Counted from the stretch's first letter, positions 45,500 to 55,297 are shown. The stretch: DNA of 64,000 nt from Candidatus Desulfovibrio gallistercoris (GCA_019118745.1 DWYJ01000072.1:1-64000), one strand, 5' to 3'. A program made the numbers and translations. The notes: generated by a model not told the origin, from the letters alone.

Positions 45500-45697
45500 C
45501 GCCGCGGGCCTGCGCGGGCCGATCCGCCCTTGACGGGGCTTGCGCAAGACGAAGGCCATAAGGCCGGCGGCCGGCAGGAGCCGCGACGCAAGGGCGTCCA
45601 ATCCTGCATGCTGCGCGCAAGGCGCACTGTGAAACGGATTTTTTATCTCCCGGCGGGCATCACCTCCGCCTTGTCCGGGTGAAAGGAGGAAACACCC

Positions 45698-46051
45698 ATG
45701 CGTGTGAAGAGAGGTCTTGCCGCCCATCGTCGGCACAAGAAATACCTGAGCGCTGCCAAGGGCTTTCGCGGCGGCCGTAGCCGTTTGTACCGCACCGCCC
45801 GCGAGGCTGTGGAGCGCGCGCTCCAATATTCCTTCATCGGCCGCAAGCATCGCAAGCGCGACTTCCGCACCCTCTGGATCCTGCGCATCAATGCGGGCGC
45901 GCGCCTCAACGGGCTGTCCTACAGCCGTCTGATGCACGGTCTGGACAAGGCCGGCATCACCCTGAACCGCAAGGTTCTCGCTGACCTTGCCGTCTACCAC
46001 AAGGATGATTTCGCCAAGGTGGTGGAGCTGGCCAAGGGCGCGCTGAACTAG
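45698..46051 (+). CDS. rplT: Ribosomal protein bL20
   Basis: 117 residues with the full bL20 pattern: [50 protein letters not shown] and [17 protein letters not shown]. It binds 23S rRNA early in 50S assembly and can repress its own mRNA. AAAGGAGGA precedes the ATG. A family B repeat separates it from pheS. Confidence 0.97.
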   Translation: MRVKRGLAAHRRHKKYLSAAKGFRGGRSRLYRTAREAVERALQYSFIGRKHRKRDFRTLWILRINAGARLNGLSYSRLMHGLDKAGITLNRKVLADLAVYHKDDFAKVVELAKGALN

Positions 46052-46146
46052 GCGACGTCGTACGGATTGCTGTGTGACGCGGCACGCTCCGGCAACAGGC
46101 CCGGCCTGTGATCGGCGTGCCGCGTATGTTTTTTTGCGGCACTCTG

Positions 46147-46290
46147 GAGCATTTTGCCTTTGAAGAAGCAAAATGCGAGGCGGCAGCACAGCGCCGCCCG
46201 GCCGAACGTGAGCGGGAAAACCGCGTTTTTCCCGCGAAACGCCTGGCCGTATGGTTTGGGAGCGTAACGCGTTCCAAGCGGAAAATGCTC
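46147..46290. repeat. Family B repeat, full unit inside the rplT-pheS gap
   Basis: A 144-bp unit: GAGCATTTTGCC-TTTGAAGAA-GCAAAATGC hairpin, GGCGGCAGCACAGCGCCGCC hairpin, GCGGGAAAACCGCG and CGCGTTTTTCCCGC, then GCGTAACGCGTTCC and GGAAAATGCTC. Outer ends GAGCATTTT and AAAATGCTC are inverted repeats. It lies within the translation operon, so it is probably transcribed. Confidence 0.8.
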
Positions 46291-46331
46291 GAGAGCGCCC
46301 AAGGCCGCATGGCGGCACGGGAAAGAAGTGC

Positions 46332-47366
46332 ATGGATCTGATTAGCGCATTGGAAGGTCTGGCCCCGGAGCTGGAAAAAGGTCTGGCCGAGGCCCATACC
46401 CTGGAAGCATTGGAAAGTCTGCGCGTCGATTTTCTGGGACGCAAGGGACGGCTGGCCCATATCATGAGCGCGCTGCCGCAGCTGGAGCCCGCACAGCGTC
46501 CGGCGGTGGGCCAAAAGGCCAATGCCGTAAAGGAAAACCTCACCGCTCTGCTGGAGGCACGCAAGAGCGCGCTGGAAAAAGCGCTTGAAGCCGAGGCGCT
46601 GCGGCGCTTCGACGCCTCCCTGCCGGGCCGTCTGCCCTGGCGCGGCTCCCTGCATCCCATCACCCTGGTGACGCAGGAGATCTGCGACGTGCTGCGCGCT
46701 CTGGGCTTCGACGTGGCGTCCGGCCCGGAAGTGGAGAACGACTTCTACAATTTCGAGTCCCTCAACATGCCGCCGGAGCATCCCGCCCGCGACATGCAGG
46801 ACACCCTCTACGTCAGCGACAAGGTGGTCATGCGGACGCACACCTCCCCAGTGCAGGTCCGCACCATGCTGGCGCGCAAGCCTCCTCTGGCCGTCATCTG
46901 CCCCGGCAAGGTCTACCGCCGGGACTCCGACCTCACGCATACCCCCATGTTCCACCAGATCGAGGGGCTCATGGTGGGCGACGGCATCAGCATGGCCCAT
47001 CTGCGCGGCATCCTCACCGCCTTCGTGCGCGAGATCTTCGGCGGATCTACCCAGGTGCGCTTCCGCCCCAGCTTCTTCCCCTTCACCGAGCCCTCGGCGG
47101 AAGTGGACATCTCCTGCTGCATGTGCGGCGGCGCCGGCCATGTGGACGGCGAGCCCTGCCGCGTCTGCAAGACCACCGGCTGGGTGGAGATCCTCGGCTG
47201 CGGCATGGTCGATCCGGCCGTCTTCGAGGCGGTGGGCTACTCCCCCGAAGTGAGCGGTTTCGCCTTCGGCCTGGGGGTCGAGCGGGTGGCCATGCTCAAG
47301 TACGGCATCGGCGACCTGCGCATGTTCTTTGAGAACGATGTCCGTTTCCTCGGCCAGTTCGCCTAG
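46332..47366 (+). CDS. pheS: Phenylalanyl-tRNA synthetase alpha subunit
   Basis: A 344-residue catalytic subunit of the alpha2-beta2 class II enzyme. An N-terminal coiled coil precedes the core, with [18 protein letters not shown]-like [35 protein letters not shown] (motif 2) and [18 protein letters not shown] (motif 3). A C4-like CCMCGG...CRVC segment is present, as in some bacterial PheS. pheT is not immediately next: a small secreted-protein gene begins 10 bp after the stop. Confidence 0.97.
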   Translation: MDLISALEGLAPELEKGLAEAHTLEALESLRVDFLGRKGRLAHIMSALPQLEPAQRPAVGQKANAVKENLTALLEARKSALEKALEAEALRRFDASLPGRLPWRGSLHPITLVTQEICDVLRALGFDVASGPEVENDFYNFESLNMPPEHPARDMQDTLYVSDKVVMRTHTSPVQVRTMLARKPPLAVICPGKVYRRDSDLTHTPMFHQIEGLMVGDGISMAHLRGILTAFVREIFGGSTQVRFRPSFFPFTEPSAEVDISCCMCGGAGHVDGEPCRVCKTTGWVEILGCGMVDPAVFEAVGYSPEVSGFAFGLGVERVAMLKYGIGDLRMFFENDVRFLGQFA

Positions 47367-47375
47367 GTTGCCCGC

Positions 47376-47726
47376 ATGCTTCGCCGTCTGTGCCGCGTCC
47401 TTCCCTGTCTTCTGCTGACCTGCGCGTTGGCGGCCGGTCCCGCCGCGGCCGGTTCGGCCTACAGTCCCCGGCATTCCGGCCTTGAGCCGCCGGGCGGGCC
47501 GCGCTCTCTGGAGTCCCTGCCGGGCGGACGCTCCGCCGGCCGGACCGACGATGGCGGCATGGGCTATACGGATGCCTATGGCCGCAGGCTGGAGAACAAG
47601 CCGCCGGAACGCAAGGTCCGCAACCGGCCCAGTCCGGGCGCATACGGCGGCTATGGCCGACAGGAAGAGGCCGTGCGTCCCCTGCCTGAGGTGGAAGAAG
47701 CGAAACCCGCCTGGAATTTCAACTGA
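47376..47726 (+). CDS. Small secreted Pro/Gly/Arg-rich protein between pheS and pheT
   Basis: 116 residues. A clear Sec signal (LRRLCRVLPCLLLTCALAAG, cleavage near AAAG at residue 26) is followed by a low-complexity mature part rich in Gly, Pro, Arg and Tyr, for example RPSPGAYGGYGRQEE, ending AWNFN. No domain is recognised. It starts 10 bp after pheS and ends 30 bp before pheT, so it must be cotranscribed and is likely coupled. Its presence inside pheST is unusual. Confidence 0.72.
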   Translation: MLRRLCRVLPCLLLTCALAAGPAAAGSAYSPRHSGLEPPGGPRSLESLPGGRSAGRTDDGGMGYTDAYGRRLENKPPERKVRNRPSPGAYGGYGRQEEAVRPLPEVEEAKPAWNFN

Positions 47727-47756
47727 TAATCGGCCTTGCGGCCAGTGAGATAACGT

Positions 47757-50168
47757 ATGCTGCTTTCCCTGTCTTGGTTGCGTGAATTTGTCCCCTACGA
47801 AGGTACGGCGCAGGAACTCGGCGACCGCCTGACCATGCTGGGGCTGGAACTGGAAGAGATCGTCCGTCCCTATGACGCCATCGCCTCCATCGTGGTGGGC
47901 CACGTGGTGGAATGCGTCGATCATCCCGAATCGGACCATCTGCACATCTGCAAGGTGGATGCCGGACAGGGCGAGCTGCTGGACATCGTCTGCGGGGCCC
48001 CCAACGTGGCCGCCGGGCAGAAGGTGCCCGTGGCGCTGGTGGGCACCACCATGCCGGGCGGGCTGGTCATCAAGAAGGCCAAGCTGCGCGGCGCGCCGAG
48101 CTGCGGCATGATCTGTTCCGAACGTGAGCTGGGCCTCACCGAAGATCATTCCGGCATCATGGTCCTGCCGGAGACGGCCGTCCCCGGCGCGCTGCTGGTG
48201 GATACCCTGGAGCTGGACCGCGAAGTGCTGGACATCTCCATCACGCCCAACCGCGCGGACTGCCTTTCGGTCATCGGGCTTGCCCGAGAAACGGCGCAGG
48301 CCTTCGGCTTGCCGTTCCGCATCCCCGAGCGCCAATGCGTGGAGGACGGGCCGTCCGTGGAGCTGCCGCCCATCGACATCCGCGACCCTGACCTCTGCTG
48401 GCTCTACACCGGCCGCGTCATCACCGGCAGCAAGATAGCCCCCTCGCCCATGCGCATCCGTCACCGGCTGCATGCCGTGGGCGTGCGTCCCATCTCCAAC
48501 ATCGTGGACGTGACCAACTACATCCTCATGGAATGCGGGCAGCCCCTGCATTCCTTCGACCTCGACAAGCTCCAGGGCGGGCGCATCATCGTTTCCCGCG
48601 CCGAAGAGGGCGAGAAGTTCGTGACCCTGGACGGGCAGGAACGCACCCTGGACGCCCGTGATCTCTGCATCCGGGATGCCGGGCGCGCCGTGGGCCTGGC
48701 CGGGGTCATGGGCGGCCTCAATACGGAGATCGACGAGAACAGCCGCAACGTCTTCCTGGAGAGCGCGGTGTTCCGGCCCGGCACCATCCGCAAGACCTCC
48801 CGCCGTCTGGGCCTCTCGTCCGAGGCGTCCTACCGTTTCGAGCGCGGCATAGATCAGCAGCGCACCCGCTGGGCGCTGGACCGCGCCTGCGCCATGATGG
48901 CCGAACTGTCCGGCGGCAAGGTCTGCCCCGGCGTGGCCGTGGCCGAACCGCGCCCCTTCGCGCCGGTGCTCATGGACTTTCGCCCCGCCCGCGCCAATGC
49001 CCTGCTCGGCGTGGAACTGGGCGCCGACTTCTGCGAGCGCGTGCTGAGCGGGCTTGGCTGCGAGATCCGTCAAAAGGGCGAGAGCTGGCAGGTGGCCCAG
49101 CCGAGCTGGCGGCCCGACCTGACCCGCGAGGCCGACCTCATCGAGGAAGTGGGCCGCGTGCACGGCCTGGACACCATCGCGCCCGTGCTGCCGCCCATCG
49201 CGCGGGATCTGGCGCGCGCGGGCGAGCCGGAATCCCGCTTTGCCTTCTGGTCCCGCATCAAGCGCTGGGGCGCGGGGCTCGGTCTCAACGAGGCCATCAA
49301 CTACAGCTTCGTGGGGCACAAGGATCTCGATCATCTGGGCCTGCCGCAGGACGGCCGAATCGCCATCATGAATCCCCTCTCCGCCGAGCAGGACGCCCTG
49401 CGCACCTGGCTCGCGCCCGGCCTGCTCAACAGCCTGCGCAACAATCTGGCTCAGGGCGCGGCGGGGCTGCGCCTCTTCGAACTGGCGCACGTCTTCCATG
49501 CGCGTCCGCTGACGGACGCCCACGATACCGGCGCCACCGAGACCGGCAAGATCGGCATCCTGCTGTACGGCGCGCGCTATGACAGCGCCTGGCCGCAGCC
49601 CGAAGGGGACATGGACTATACCGACCTCAAGGGCGTGGTGGAACATCTGCTGGCTTTCCTGCATCTGCCGGCCGGCCAGTACCGTCAGGCGGAAGAGCAT
49701 CCCTTCCTGCTGCCGTGCGTGGAGCTCTCCCTCCCGGACGGCAAGGGCGAGGTATTGGCGGGCGTGCTGGGCCGGGTGCGCCCGGACATGGCCGACGCCT
49801 TCCATGCCCGCAAAGCCATCTGGCTGGCGGAACTGGATCTGGAAGTGCTGCGCCGGCTGCACGACGCGGCACGGGTGCGCTTCCGTCCCCTGCCGGTCTA
49901 TCCGCCGGTACGCCGGGACATCACGGTCATCGCCGGGCCGCAGGTGCCCGTGGCGCAGGTCATCGACCACGTGCGGGGGCTGCGTCTGCCGCTGCTGGAA
50001 GACGTCGTGCTGCAGGACTGCTTCGAGCCTGAGGGAAGCGAGGAACGCAACCTGACCTTCCGTCTCACCTTCCGCCATGCGGAGCGCACGCTCAAGGATG
50101 CGGAAGTGGACAAGGAACGGGAAAAGGTGGCACAATCCCTCATCAAGCACCTCGGCGTGCGCATATAG
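47757..50168 (+). CDS. pheT: Phenylalanyl-tRNA synthetase beta subunit
   Basis: 803 residues with the usual order: EMAP-like tRNA-binding domain (VVGHVVECVDHPESDHLHIC), B3/B4 editing domain (NRADCLSVIGLARE), B5 (ADLIEEVGRVHG follows), the degenerate catalytic-like core, and the C-terminal ferredoxin-fold anticodon-binding domain (YPPVRRDITVIAGPQVPV). It holds tRNA-Phe and clears mischarged Tyr. It is followed 62 bp later by a MerR-type gene, the common pheT-merR arrangement. Confidence 0.97.
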   Translation: MLLSLSWLREFVPYEGTAQELGDRLTMLGLELEEIVRPYDAIASIVVGHVVECVDHPESDHLHICKVDAGQGELLDIVCGAPNVAAGQKVPVALVGTTMPGGLVIKKAKLRGAPSCGMICSERELGLTEDHSGIMVLPETAVPGALLVDTLELDREVLDISITPNRADCLSVIGLARETAQAFGLPFRIPERQCVEDGPSVELPPIDIRDPDLCWLYTGRVITGSKIAPSPMRIRHRLHAVGVRPISNIVDVTNYILMECGQPLHSFDLDKLQGGRIIVSRAEEGEKFVTLDGQERTLDARDLCIRDAGRAVGLAGVMGGLNTEIDENSRNVFLESAVFRPGTIRKTSRRLGLSSEASYRFERGIDQQRTRWALDRACAMMAELSGGKVCPGVAVAEPRPFAPVLMDFRPARANALLGVELGADFCERVLSGLGCEIRQKGESWQVAQPSWRPDLTREADLIEEVGRVHGLDTIAPVLPPIARDLARAGEPESRFAFWSRIKRWGAGLGLNEAINYSFVGHKDLDHLGLPQDGRIAIMNPLSAEQDALRTWLAPGLLNSLRNNLAQGAAGLRLFELAHVFHARPLTDAHDTGATETGKIGILLYGARYDSAWPQPEGDMDYTDLKGVVEHLLAFLHLPAGQYRQAEEHPFLLPCVELSLPDGKGEVLAGVLGRVRPDMADAFHARKAIWLAELDLEVLRRLHDAARVRFRPLPVYPPVRRDITVIAGPQVPVAQVIDHVRGLRLPLLEDVVLQDCFEPEGSEERNLTFRLTFRHAERTLKDAEVDKEREKVAQSLIKHLGVRI

Positions 50169-50230
50169 CGAAAATCCTGACGGCCGCGTCCGACAGGGCG
50201 CGGCCGTTGCAAATCCAGTGACGGGCGGCC

Positions 50231-50569
50231 ATGAGCGCACACACCTATCGCATCGGAGAAGCGGCCGAACTGCTGCAGCTCAAGACGCACGTGCTGCGCT
50301 TCTGGGAAACGGAATTCCCGCAGCTTGCCCCCCTCAGGACGGAGAAGGGGCAGCGCCTCTACACCGAGGAGCATGTCGCCCTGCTGCGGCGCATCAAGCA
50401 GCTGCTGCACGAGCAGGGCATGACCATCGAGGGAGCGCGGCGCGTGCTGGAGGGCGGTCCGGCCGTGGACGAGGCCGCGCCGGACAGGGCGGCGCCCGCA
50501 GCCGATCCGGCTTTTCTGCAGCGTCTGCACGGCGAGCTGCTGGCCATCCGCCATCTTCTTGACCGTTAG
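50231..50569 (+). CDS. MerR-family transcriptional regulator
   Basis: 112 residues. The N-terminal winged helix YRIGEAAELLQLKTHVLRFW, followed by TEKGQRLYTEEHVALLRRIKQLLHEQGMTIEGARRVL, is typical of the MerR/YcgE-like regulators that follow pheT in many proteobacteria. The C-terminal part is short, with no Cys ligand set, so metal sensing is unlikely. Target unknown. Its TAG stop is overlapped by a family A repeat. Confidence 0.88.
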   Translation: MSAHTYRIGEAAELLQLKTHVLRFWETEFPQLAPLRTEKGQRLYTEEHVALLRRIKQLLHEQGMTIEGARRVLEGGPAVDEAAPDRAAPAADPAFLQRLHGELLAIRHLLDR

Positions 50570-51041
50570 GGCCTGTTCACACTATTCACTGTCTGTTTGA
50601 GGGGAAGGGGGACCCCTCGCGTTGCTGTCGATGTCCGTAGCTTCCTTCGTCGCAACGGGCACAGCCCCGCGGGCCGCCTTTCGGTCGCGCTCTGCTGTCG
50701 ATGTCCGTAAGGCTCCTGCGTCGCCTAACGGACACGGCCCTGCGGGCCGCCTTTCGGTCGCGCTCTGCTGTCGATGTCCGTAAGGCTCCTGCGTCGCCTA
50801 ACGGACACGGCCCTGCGGGCCGCCTTTCGGTCGCCGCCGGCGCGGGAGGGCCCAGCCTTTTCGCAGCGAAGCGAGAAAAGGCGTTCCTGCGATCCTTCCC
50901 CCCAAGCCCCATCCCTTCCCCAGCGCTTTTTTAGCGGGGGAAGCGACGGGGACACGAGGCGCTCCTCACCCAAAAGAACGCTGCATGTGCGGGGACTTTT
51001 TATCCTGTGAAGGTTTTTGTAAAATGTGCGTCAACACGCCC
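50568..51041 (+). repeat. Family A repeat, copy 6 (474 bp, expanded)
   Basis: It begins AGGGCCTGTTCACACTATTC at the merR stop and ends GTGCGTCAACACGCCCT. It holds the GGGGAAGGGGGACCCCTCG arm, three tandem copies of a 70-73 bp module, the CCTTTTCGCAGCGAAGCGAG hairpin, CCCTTCCCCAGCGC and the distal GGTTTTTGTAAAATGTG end. It fills the whole gap before rpe. Confidence 0.82.
50623..50838 (+). repeat. Three tandem copies of a 70-73 bp module within repeat A6
   Basis: Units start at 50623, 50693 and 50766 with TGCTGTCGATGTCCGTA. Each ends GCGGGCCGCCTTTCGGTCGC. Units 2 and 3 are almost identical, and unit 1 differs in its middle. Each contains a GTCCGTAAGGCTCC / CCTAACGGAC-type stem. Single copies occur in repeats A3 and A4. 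Confidence 0.85.
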
Positions 51042-51085
51042 TGGAGCGTTTTGCCATTGAGAATGCACTACTACGGAGAAACCGC

Positions 51086-51805
51086 ATGATCCTTTCCCCG
51101 TCTCTGCTTTCCGCCGATTTTGCCCGACTGGGCGAGGAACTGACCGCTCTGGAACAGGCCGGCATCCCCTGGCTGCACCTTGACGTGATGGACGGGAGCT
51201 TCGTTCCCAACATCACCTTCGGGCCGCCGCTCCTCCGCAGCCTGCGTTCCCGTAGCCGTCTTTTTTTTGACGTCCATCTGATGATCGAGCAGCCCGCGCG
51301 CCATCTGGCGGCCTTTTGCGAGGCCGGGGCGGACATGCTGGTCATCCATCTGGAAGCCGACCGCCATCCGCAGCGGACGCTGAGCGAGATCCGGCGTCTG
51401 GGCTGCCGGGCGGGCGTGGCCCTCAATCCGGGTACGGACATCGGGGCCCTGCGCTGGCTCGCGCCGGACTGCGACATGGTGCTGGTCATGAGCGTCAATC
51501 CCGGCTTCTCCGGGCAGAAATTCATTCCGCAAAGTTTTGCCAAGATCCGCGCGGTGCGGGAACTGCTGGACGCTTCCGGGGGCGAGCATGTGCTCCTGCA
51601 GGTGGATGGCGGGGCCTGCCCGGAAAATGCCGCCGCGCTGGTGGACGCGGGGGCCGACGTGCTGGTGTCCGGCTCGGCCTTTTTCGCCTGTCCGCCCTAT
51701 GCGGCGCGTCATGAGGCCTTCCAGGAGGCCGTGCGCCATGCCGGGACCGCCGCCGGAGAATCTCGCTGCGCCAGCGCCGCGCAGTGGCAATCCTCTAACC
51801 GCTAA
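51086..51805 (+). CDS. rpe: Ribulose-phosphate 3-epimerase
   Basis: A 239-residue TIM-barrel enzyme that interconverts ribulose 5-phosphate and xylulose 5-phosphate. The motifs are all present: SPSLLSADFARL, HLDVMDGSFVPNITFGP, FDVHLMIEQP, VMSVNPGFSGQKFI and QVDGGACPENA. GGAG precedes ATG 51086. The last 25 residues (GTAAGESRCASAAQ...) extend beyond the usual end. tkt starts 18 bp downstream, so pentose phosphate enzymes are coexpressed. Confidence 0.96.
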   Translation: MILSPSLLSADFARLGEELTALEQAGIPWLHLDVMDGSFVPNITFGPPLLRSLRSRSRLFFDVHLMIEQPARHLAAFCEAGADMLVIHLEADRHPQRTLSEIRRLGCRAGVALNPGTDIGALRWLAPDCDMVLVMSVNPGFSGQKFIPQSFAKIRAVRELLDASGGEHVLLQVDGGACPENAAALVDAGADVLVSGSAFFACPPYAARHEAFQEAVRHAGTAAGESRCASAAQWQSSNR

Positions 51806-51823
51806 CCAGAGAAGGAACTTTCC

Positions 51824-53845
51824 ATGCCGACCCGCAGGCAATGCGCCAATGCCCTCCGCGCCCTGGCCATAGACGCCATCGAACAATCCCGTTCCGGCCA
51901 TCCCGGCGCGCCGCTGGGCATGGCCGATATGGCCGAAGCCCTCTGGCGGCATCAGCTCCGCCATAATCCCGCCGATCCACACTGGCCGGACAGAGACCGT
52001 TTCGTGCTCTCCAACGGGCACGCCTCCATGCTGCTCTACGGCCTGCTGCACCTGTCCGGCTACGCGCTGGATATGGAGGCCATCCGTCAGTTCCGGCAAT
52101 GGGGATCGCTGACGCCCGGCCACCCCGAATACCGGCACACGCCGGGCGTGGAGATGACCACCGGGCCGCTGGGGCAGGGCATTTCCTCGGCCGTGGGCAT
52201 GGCGCTGGCCGAAAAGCTGCTGGCGGCGCGTTTCAACCGTCCCGGACACGAGATCGTCGATCACCACACCTACGTCTTTCTGGGGGACGGCTGCCTGATG
52301 GAGGGCGTTTCCCACGAGGCCTGCTCGCTGGCGGGCGTCTGGGGGCTGGGAAAGCTCATCGCCCTGTATGACGACAACGGCATCTCCATCGACGGCAAGG
52401 TCTCCGGCTGGTTCACCGAGGATGTGGCGGCCCGCTTCCGCGCCTACGGCTGGCAGGTCATCGGCCCGGTGGACGGGCACGACGCCGCGGCGCTGGACGC
52501 CGCCCTGGCCGAAGCCAGGGCCGATGCCGCGCATCCTAGCCTCATCATCTGCCGCACGCATATCGGTTTCGGCTCGCCGCACAAGGTGGATTCGGCCTCC
52601 TGCCACGGTTCGCCCCTCGGCCCGGAAGAGGCCGCGGCCACCCGTGCGGCGCTGGAATGGACCGCCGCCCCCTTCGAGATCCCGGCCGACATCGCCGCCG
52701 CCTGGGACTGCCGGGAAAAGGGCGCTGCGGCGCAAAAGGACTGGGAAGCCAGATTCGCCGCCTATACCGAAGCCTACCCCGACCTTGCCGCCGAATTCGC
52801 CCGCCGCATGCGGGGCGAGCTCCCGACCGACTGGGCGGAGATAGCCGCCGCCAGCGTGCGACAGGCGGTGGAGGCCGGCGAAAGCATCGCCACCCGCGTG
52901 GCCGGGCAGCGGGCGCTGGAGACCCTTGTGCCCCGACTGCCGGAACTGCTGGGCGGCTCCGCCGACCTGACCGGCTCCGTGGGCACCAAGACGGCCGCTT
53001 CCGTACGGCTGGACGCTGCGACGGGCAACTGGGCGGAAGCCAACTACCTTTCCTATGGCGTGCGGGAATTCGGCATGAGCGCCATCATGAACGGCGCGGC
53101 CCTGCACGGCGGCTTCATCCCCTATGCGGGCACCTTCATGGTCTTTTCCGATTATGCCAGGAATGCCGTCCGCCTGGCGGCGCTCATGAAGATCCGCGCC
53201 GTCTGGGTGTTCACGCATGACTCCATCGGCGTGGGCGAGGACGGCCCCACGCATCAGCCCATCGAGCAGATCCCCGGTCTGCGCCTGACGCCCAACGTGG
53301 ATGTCTGGCGTCCCTGCGACACCGTGGAGACCGCCGTGGCCTGGCAGTGCGCGCTCGAAAACGCGCAGACGCCCAGCGTGCTTTCCCTTTCCCGCCAGAA
53401 CCTGCCCTTCGTGGCGCGTGATGCCGCCCGCCTTGCCGCCATCTCCCGCGGCGGCTATGTGCTGCACGATGACGGCGGGACGCCGGACGTCATCCTGCTG
53501 GCTACGGGTTCCGAGGTGGCGCTCGCGCTGGACGCGGCCGCGCTGCTCTCCCGCGCCGGACGGCGTGTCCGCGTGGTGTCCATGCCCTGCTGCGAGCGCT
53601 TCGACGCGCAGGATGCCGCCTACCGTGAGGCGGTGCTCCCGGCGGCCGTGCGTGCCCGCGTGGCCGTGGAAGCGGCTTCGGCGGACTACTGGCGCAAATA
53701 TGTGGGGCTCGATGGGGCGGTGCTGGGCATGGAAGGCTTCGGCGCTTCCGCTCCGGGCAAGGTGCTGGCGCAGCAGTTCGGCTTCACGGCCGAACGCCTC
53801 GCGGCGCTGGCGGAAGATGTTTTGCGCGGCACAGCCGTGAAGTAA
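51824..53845 (+). CDS. tkt: Transketolase
   Basis: 673 residues, thiamine-diphosphate dependent, moving two-carbon units in the non-oxidative pentose phosphate pathway. The N-terminal ThDP domain shows [37 protein letters not shown] and the GDG-x-NN-like [11 protein letters not shown]...DDNGISID. The Pyr domain has the catalytic Glu region ([13 protein letters not shown]) and [27 protein letters not shown] precedes the ATG. It lies between rpe and pgk. Confidence 0.96.
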   Translation: MPTRRQCANALRALAIDAIEQSRSGHPGAPLGMADMAEALWRHQLRHNPADPHWPDRDRFVLSNGHASMLLYGLLHLSGYALDMEAIRQFRQWGSLTPGHPEYRHTPGVEMTTGPLGQGISSAVGMALAEKLLAARFNRPGHEIVDHHTYVFLGDGCLMEGVSHEACSLAGVWGLGKLIALYDDNGISIDGKVSGWFTEDVAARFRAYGWQVIGPVDGHDAAALDAALAEARADAAHPSLIICRTHIGFGSPHKVDSASCHGSPLGPEEAAATRAALEWTAAPFEIPADIAAAWDCREKGAAAQKDWEARFAAYTEAYPDLAAEFARRMRGELPTDWAEIAAASVRQAVEAGESIATRVAGQRALETLVPRLPELLGGSADLTGSVGTKTAASVRLDAATGNWAEANYLSYGVREFGMSAIMNGAALHGGFIPYAGTFMVFSDYARNAVRLAALMKIRAVWVFTHDSIGVGEDGPTHQPIEQIPGLRLTPNVDVWRPCDTVETAVAWQCALENAQTPSVLSLSRQNLPFVARDAARLAAISRGGYVLHDDGGTPDVILLATGSEVALALDAAALLSRAGRRVRVVSMPCCERFDAQDAAYREAVLPAAVRARVAVEAASADYWRKYVGLDGAVLGMEGFGASAPGKVLAQQFGFTAERLAALAEDVLRGTAVK

Positions 53846-53878
53846 CGGACAGGACGCAATTCCATAAGGAGAATGAGC

Positions 53879-55045
53879 ATGGCCATCAAGGAACTCAAGG
53901 ATATGGACTGTGCGGGCAAGATCGTCGTCATCCGCCAGGATCTCAACGTGCCCATGAAGGACGGACGCATCACCAACGACAAACGCATCCGTGCCGCGCT
54001 GCCCGGCATCCGGCTGGCGCTGGAAAAGGGCGCGGGCGTCGTCCTGCTTTCCCATTTGGGGCGGCCGACGGAAGGGGAGTTCGATCCCAAGTTCTCGCTG
54101 GCCCCGGTGGCCGAGCACCTTTCCGGCCTGCTGGGCAAGGCCGTGCCGCTGGCGGCCGACATCGACAGCGTCAAGGTGGCGCCCGGCGAGGTGGTGCTGC
54201 TGGAGAACGTCCGCTTCTTCAAGGGCGAAAAGAAGAACGATCCCGACCTTGCCGCCCGGCTGGCCGCTCTGGGCGACATCTATGTGATGGATGCCTTCGG
54301 GGCGGCGCACCGCGCCCACTCGTCCACCGAGGGGGCCATCCGCAAGGCCAGGGTCGCCTGCGCCGGCCCGCTCATGATGGCCGAGCTCAACGCCTTCGCC
54401 AAAGTGCTGGATCATCCGTCCCGCCCGCTGGTGGCGGTCATCGGCGGCTCCAAGGTCTCCACCAAGCTGTCCCTGCTGGAAAACCTGCTGGACAAGGTGG
54501 ACTGCCTCATCGTGGGCGGCGGCATCGCCAACACCTTCCTGGCGGCCAAGGGATACAACGTGCAGAAATCGCTGTATGAGCCGGAGCTGCTCGACGATGC
54601 GCGCCGCATCATGAAGAAGGCGGACGATCTGGGCAAGATGCTGCCCCTGCCCGTGGACGTGGCCACCGCGCCCGAACTGACGGCCGGACAGCAGGAGACG
54701 CTCTGCGACGTGGACGCCGTGCCGGCGGACGCCATGATCCTGGATATCGGGCCCAAGACCGTTGCGGCGTACGACAAGCTGCTGGCCGATGCGGCCACCG
54801 TGGTCTGGAACGGGCCTGTGGGCGCCTTTGAATTCGAGCCCTTCCACAAGGGGACGCGGGCGCTGGCCGAGGCGCTGGCTTCCGACAAGGCTTTCGTGGT
54901 GGTGGGCGGCGGCGATACCGTCGCCGCTGTGGAAAGCTACGGCCTTGCCGACAAGATGGGCTACATCTCCACCGGCGGCGGCGCGTCGCTGGAGCTGCTG
55001 GAAGGCATCAAGCTGCCTTCGGTGGCGGCCCTGGAAAGCCGCTAG
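53879..55045 (+). CDS. pgk: Phosphoglycerate kinase
   Basis: A 388-residue glycolytic enzyme transferring phosphate from 1,3-bisphosphoglycerate to ADP. It has RQDLNVPMKDG, LLSHLGRPTEG, VLLENVRFFKGE, YVMDAFGAAHRAHSS, VIGGSKVSTKL and VVGGGDTVAAVE. The expected DAFG(T/A)AHR motif is intact. ATG 53879 is chosen over 53873 because AAGGAG (53866-53871) is 7 nt away from it and only 1 nt from the other. A strong terminator follows 41 bp after the stop. Confidence 0.96.
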   Translation: MAIKELKDMDCAGKIVVIRQDLNVPMKDGRITNDKRIRAALPGIRLALEKGAGVVLLSHLGRPTEGEFDPKFSLAPVAEHLSGLLGKAVPLAADIDSVKVAPGEVVLLENVRFFKGEKKNDPDLAARLAALGDIYVMDAFGAAHRAHSSTEGAIRKARVACAGPLMMAELNAFAKVLDHPSRPLVAVIGGSKVSTKLSLLENLLDKVDCLIVGGGIANTFLAAKGYNVQKSLYEPELLDDARRIMKKADDLGKMLPLPVDVATAPELTAGQQETLCDVDAVPADAMILDIGPKTVAAYDKLLADAATVVWNGPVGAFEFEPFHKGTRALAEALASDKAFVVVGGGDTVAAVESYGLADKMGYISTGGGASLELLEGIKLPSVAALESR

Positions 55046-55086
55046 ACGCTGGCTGTCCCAGAGATACCATCTGTAACAATATTCAT

Positions 55087-55134
55087 GAAAAGCTGCCCTT
55101 TCCTGCGGCCGAGCCCGCAGGGAAGGGCAGCTTT
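55087..55134. terminator. Long hairpin terminator after pgk
   Basis: AAAGCTGCCCTTTCCTGCGG pairs with CCGCAGGGAAGGGCAGCTTT around a 6-nt loop. A flanking run of As on one side and Ts on the other is short, so it works best as a stable 3' end. Confidence 0.75.
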
Positions 55135-55166
55135 CCCGCAGCAGCCGGCAAAATGGCCGGCGTCAG

Positions 55167-55205
55167 AGCGTTTTGCCATTGAAAAAGGCAAAACACGAGG
55201 CGGTG
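55167..55205 (+). repeat. Family B repeat, truncated left end
   Basis: AGAGCGTTTTGCCATTGAAAAAGGCAAAAC is followed by ACGAGGCGG, the first hairpin and start of the second in family B; the rest is missing. A shorter fragment of the same end (GAGCGTTTTGCCATTGAGAA) lies at 51043-51063, right after repeat A6. Confidence 0.55.
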
Positions 55206-55297
55206 TCTCTTGCCCGCGGGCGTTGCGCCTGCCGGAGGGATGGAGTACACTGTCAGGGAATACGCAGCGCCGGGCACGCCCGGCCCCCGGAGGCAAC

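Noticed and set aside
45957..50240. A 1427-codon open frame on the minus strand opposite pheS-pheT
   Set aside because: It covers two certain genes on the other strand. Long antisense frames are common in GC-rich DNA, and its translation is a His/Gly/Ala/Arg-rich shadow with no domain.
50623..50838. Tandem 70-73 bp units considered as a CRISPR array
   Set aside because: Units abut with no unique spacers between conserved repeats, and single copies occur inside other family A elements. No cas gene is nearby.
51071..54847. A 1258-codon open frame on the minus strand opposite rpe-tkt-pgk
   Set aside because: It is the antisense frame of three well-matched metabolic genes and has no ribosome site or recognisable domain.
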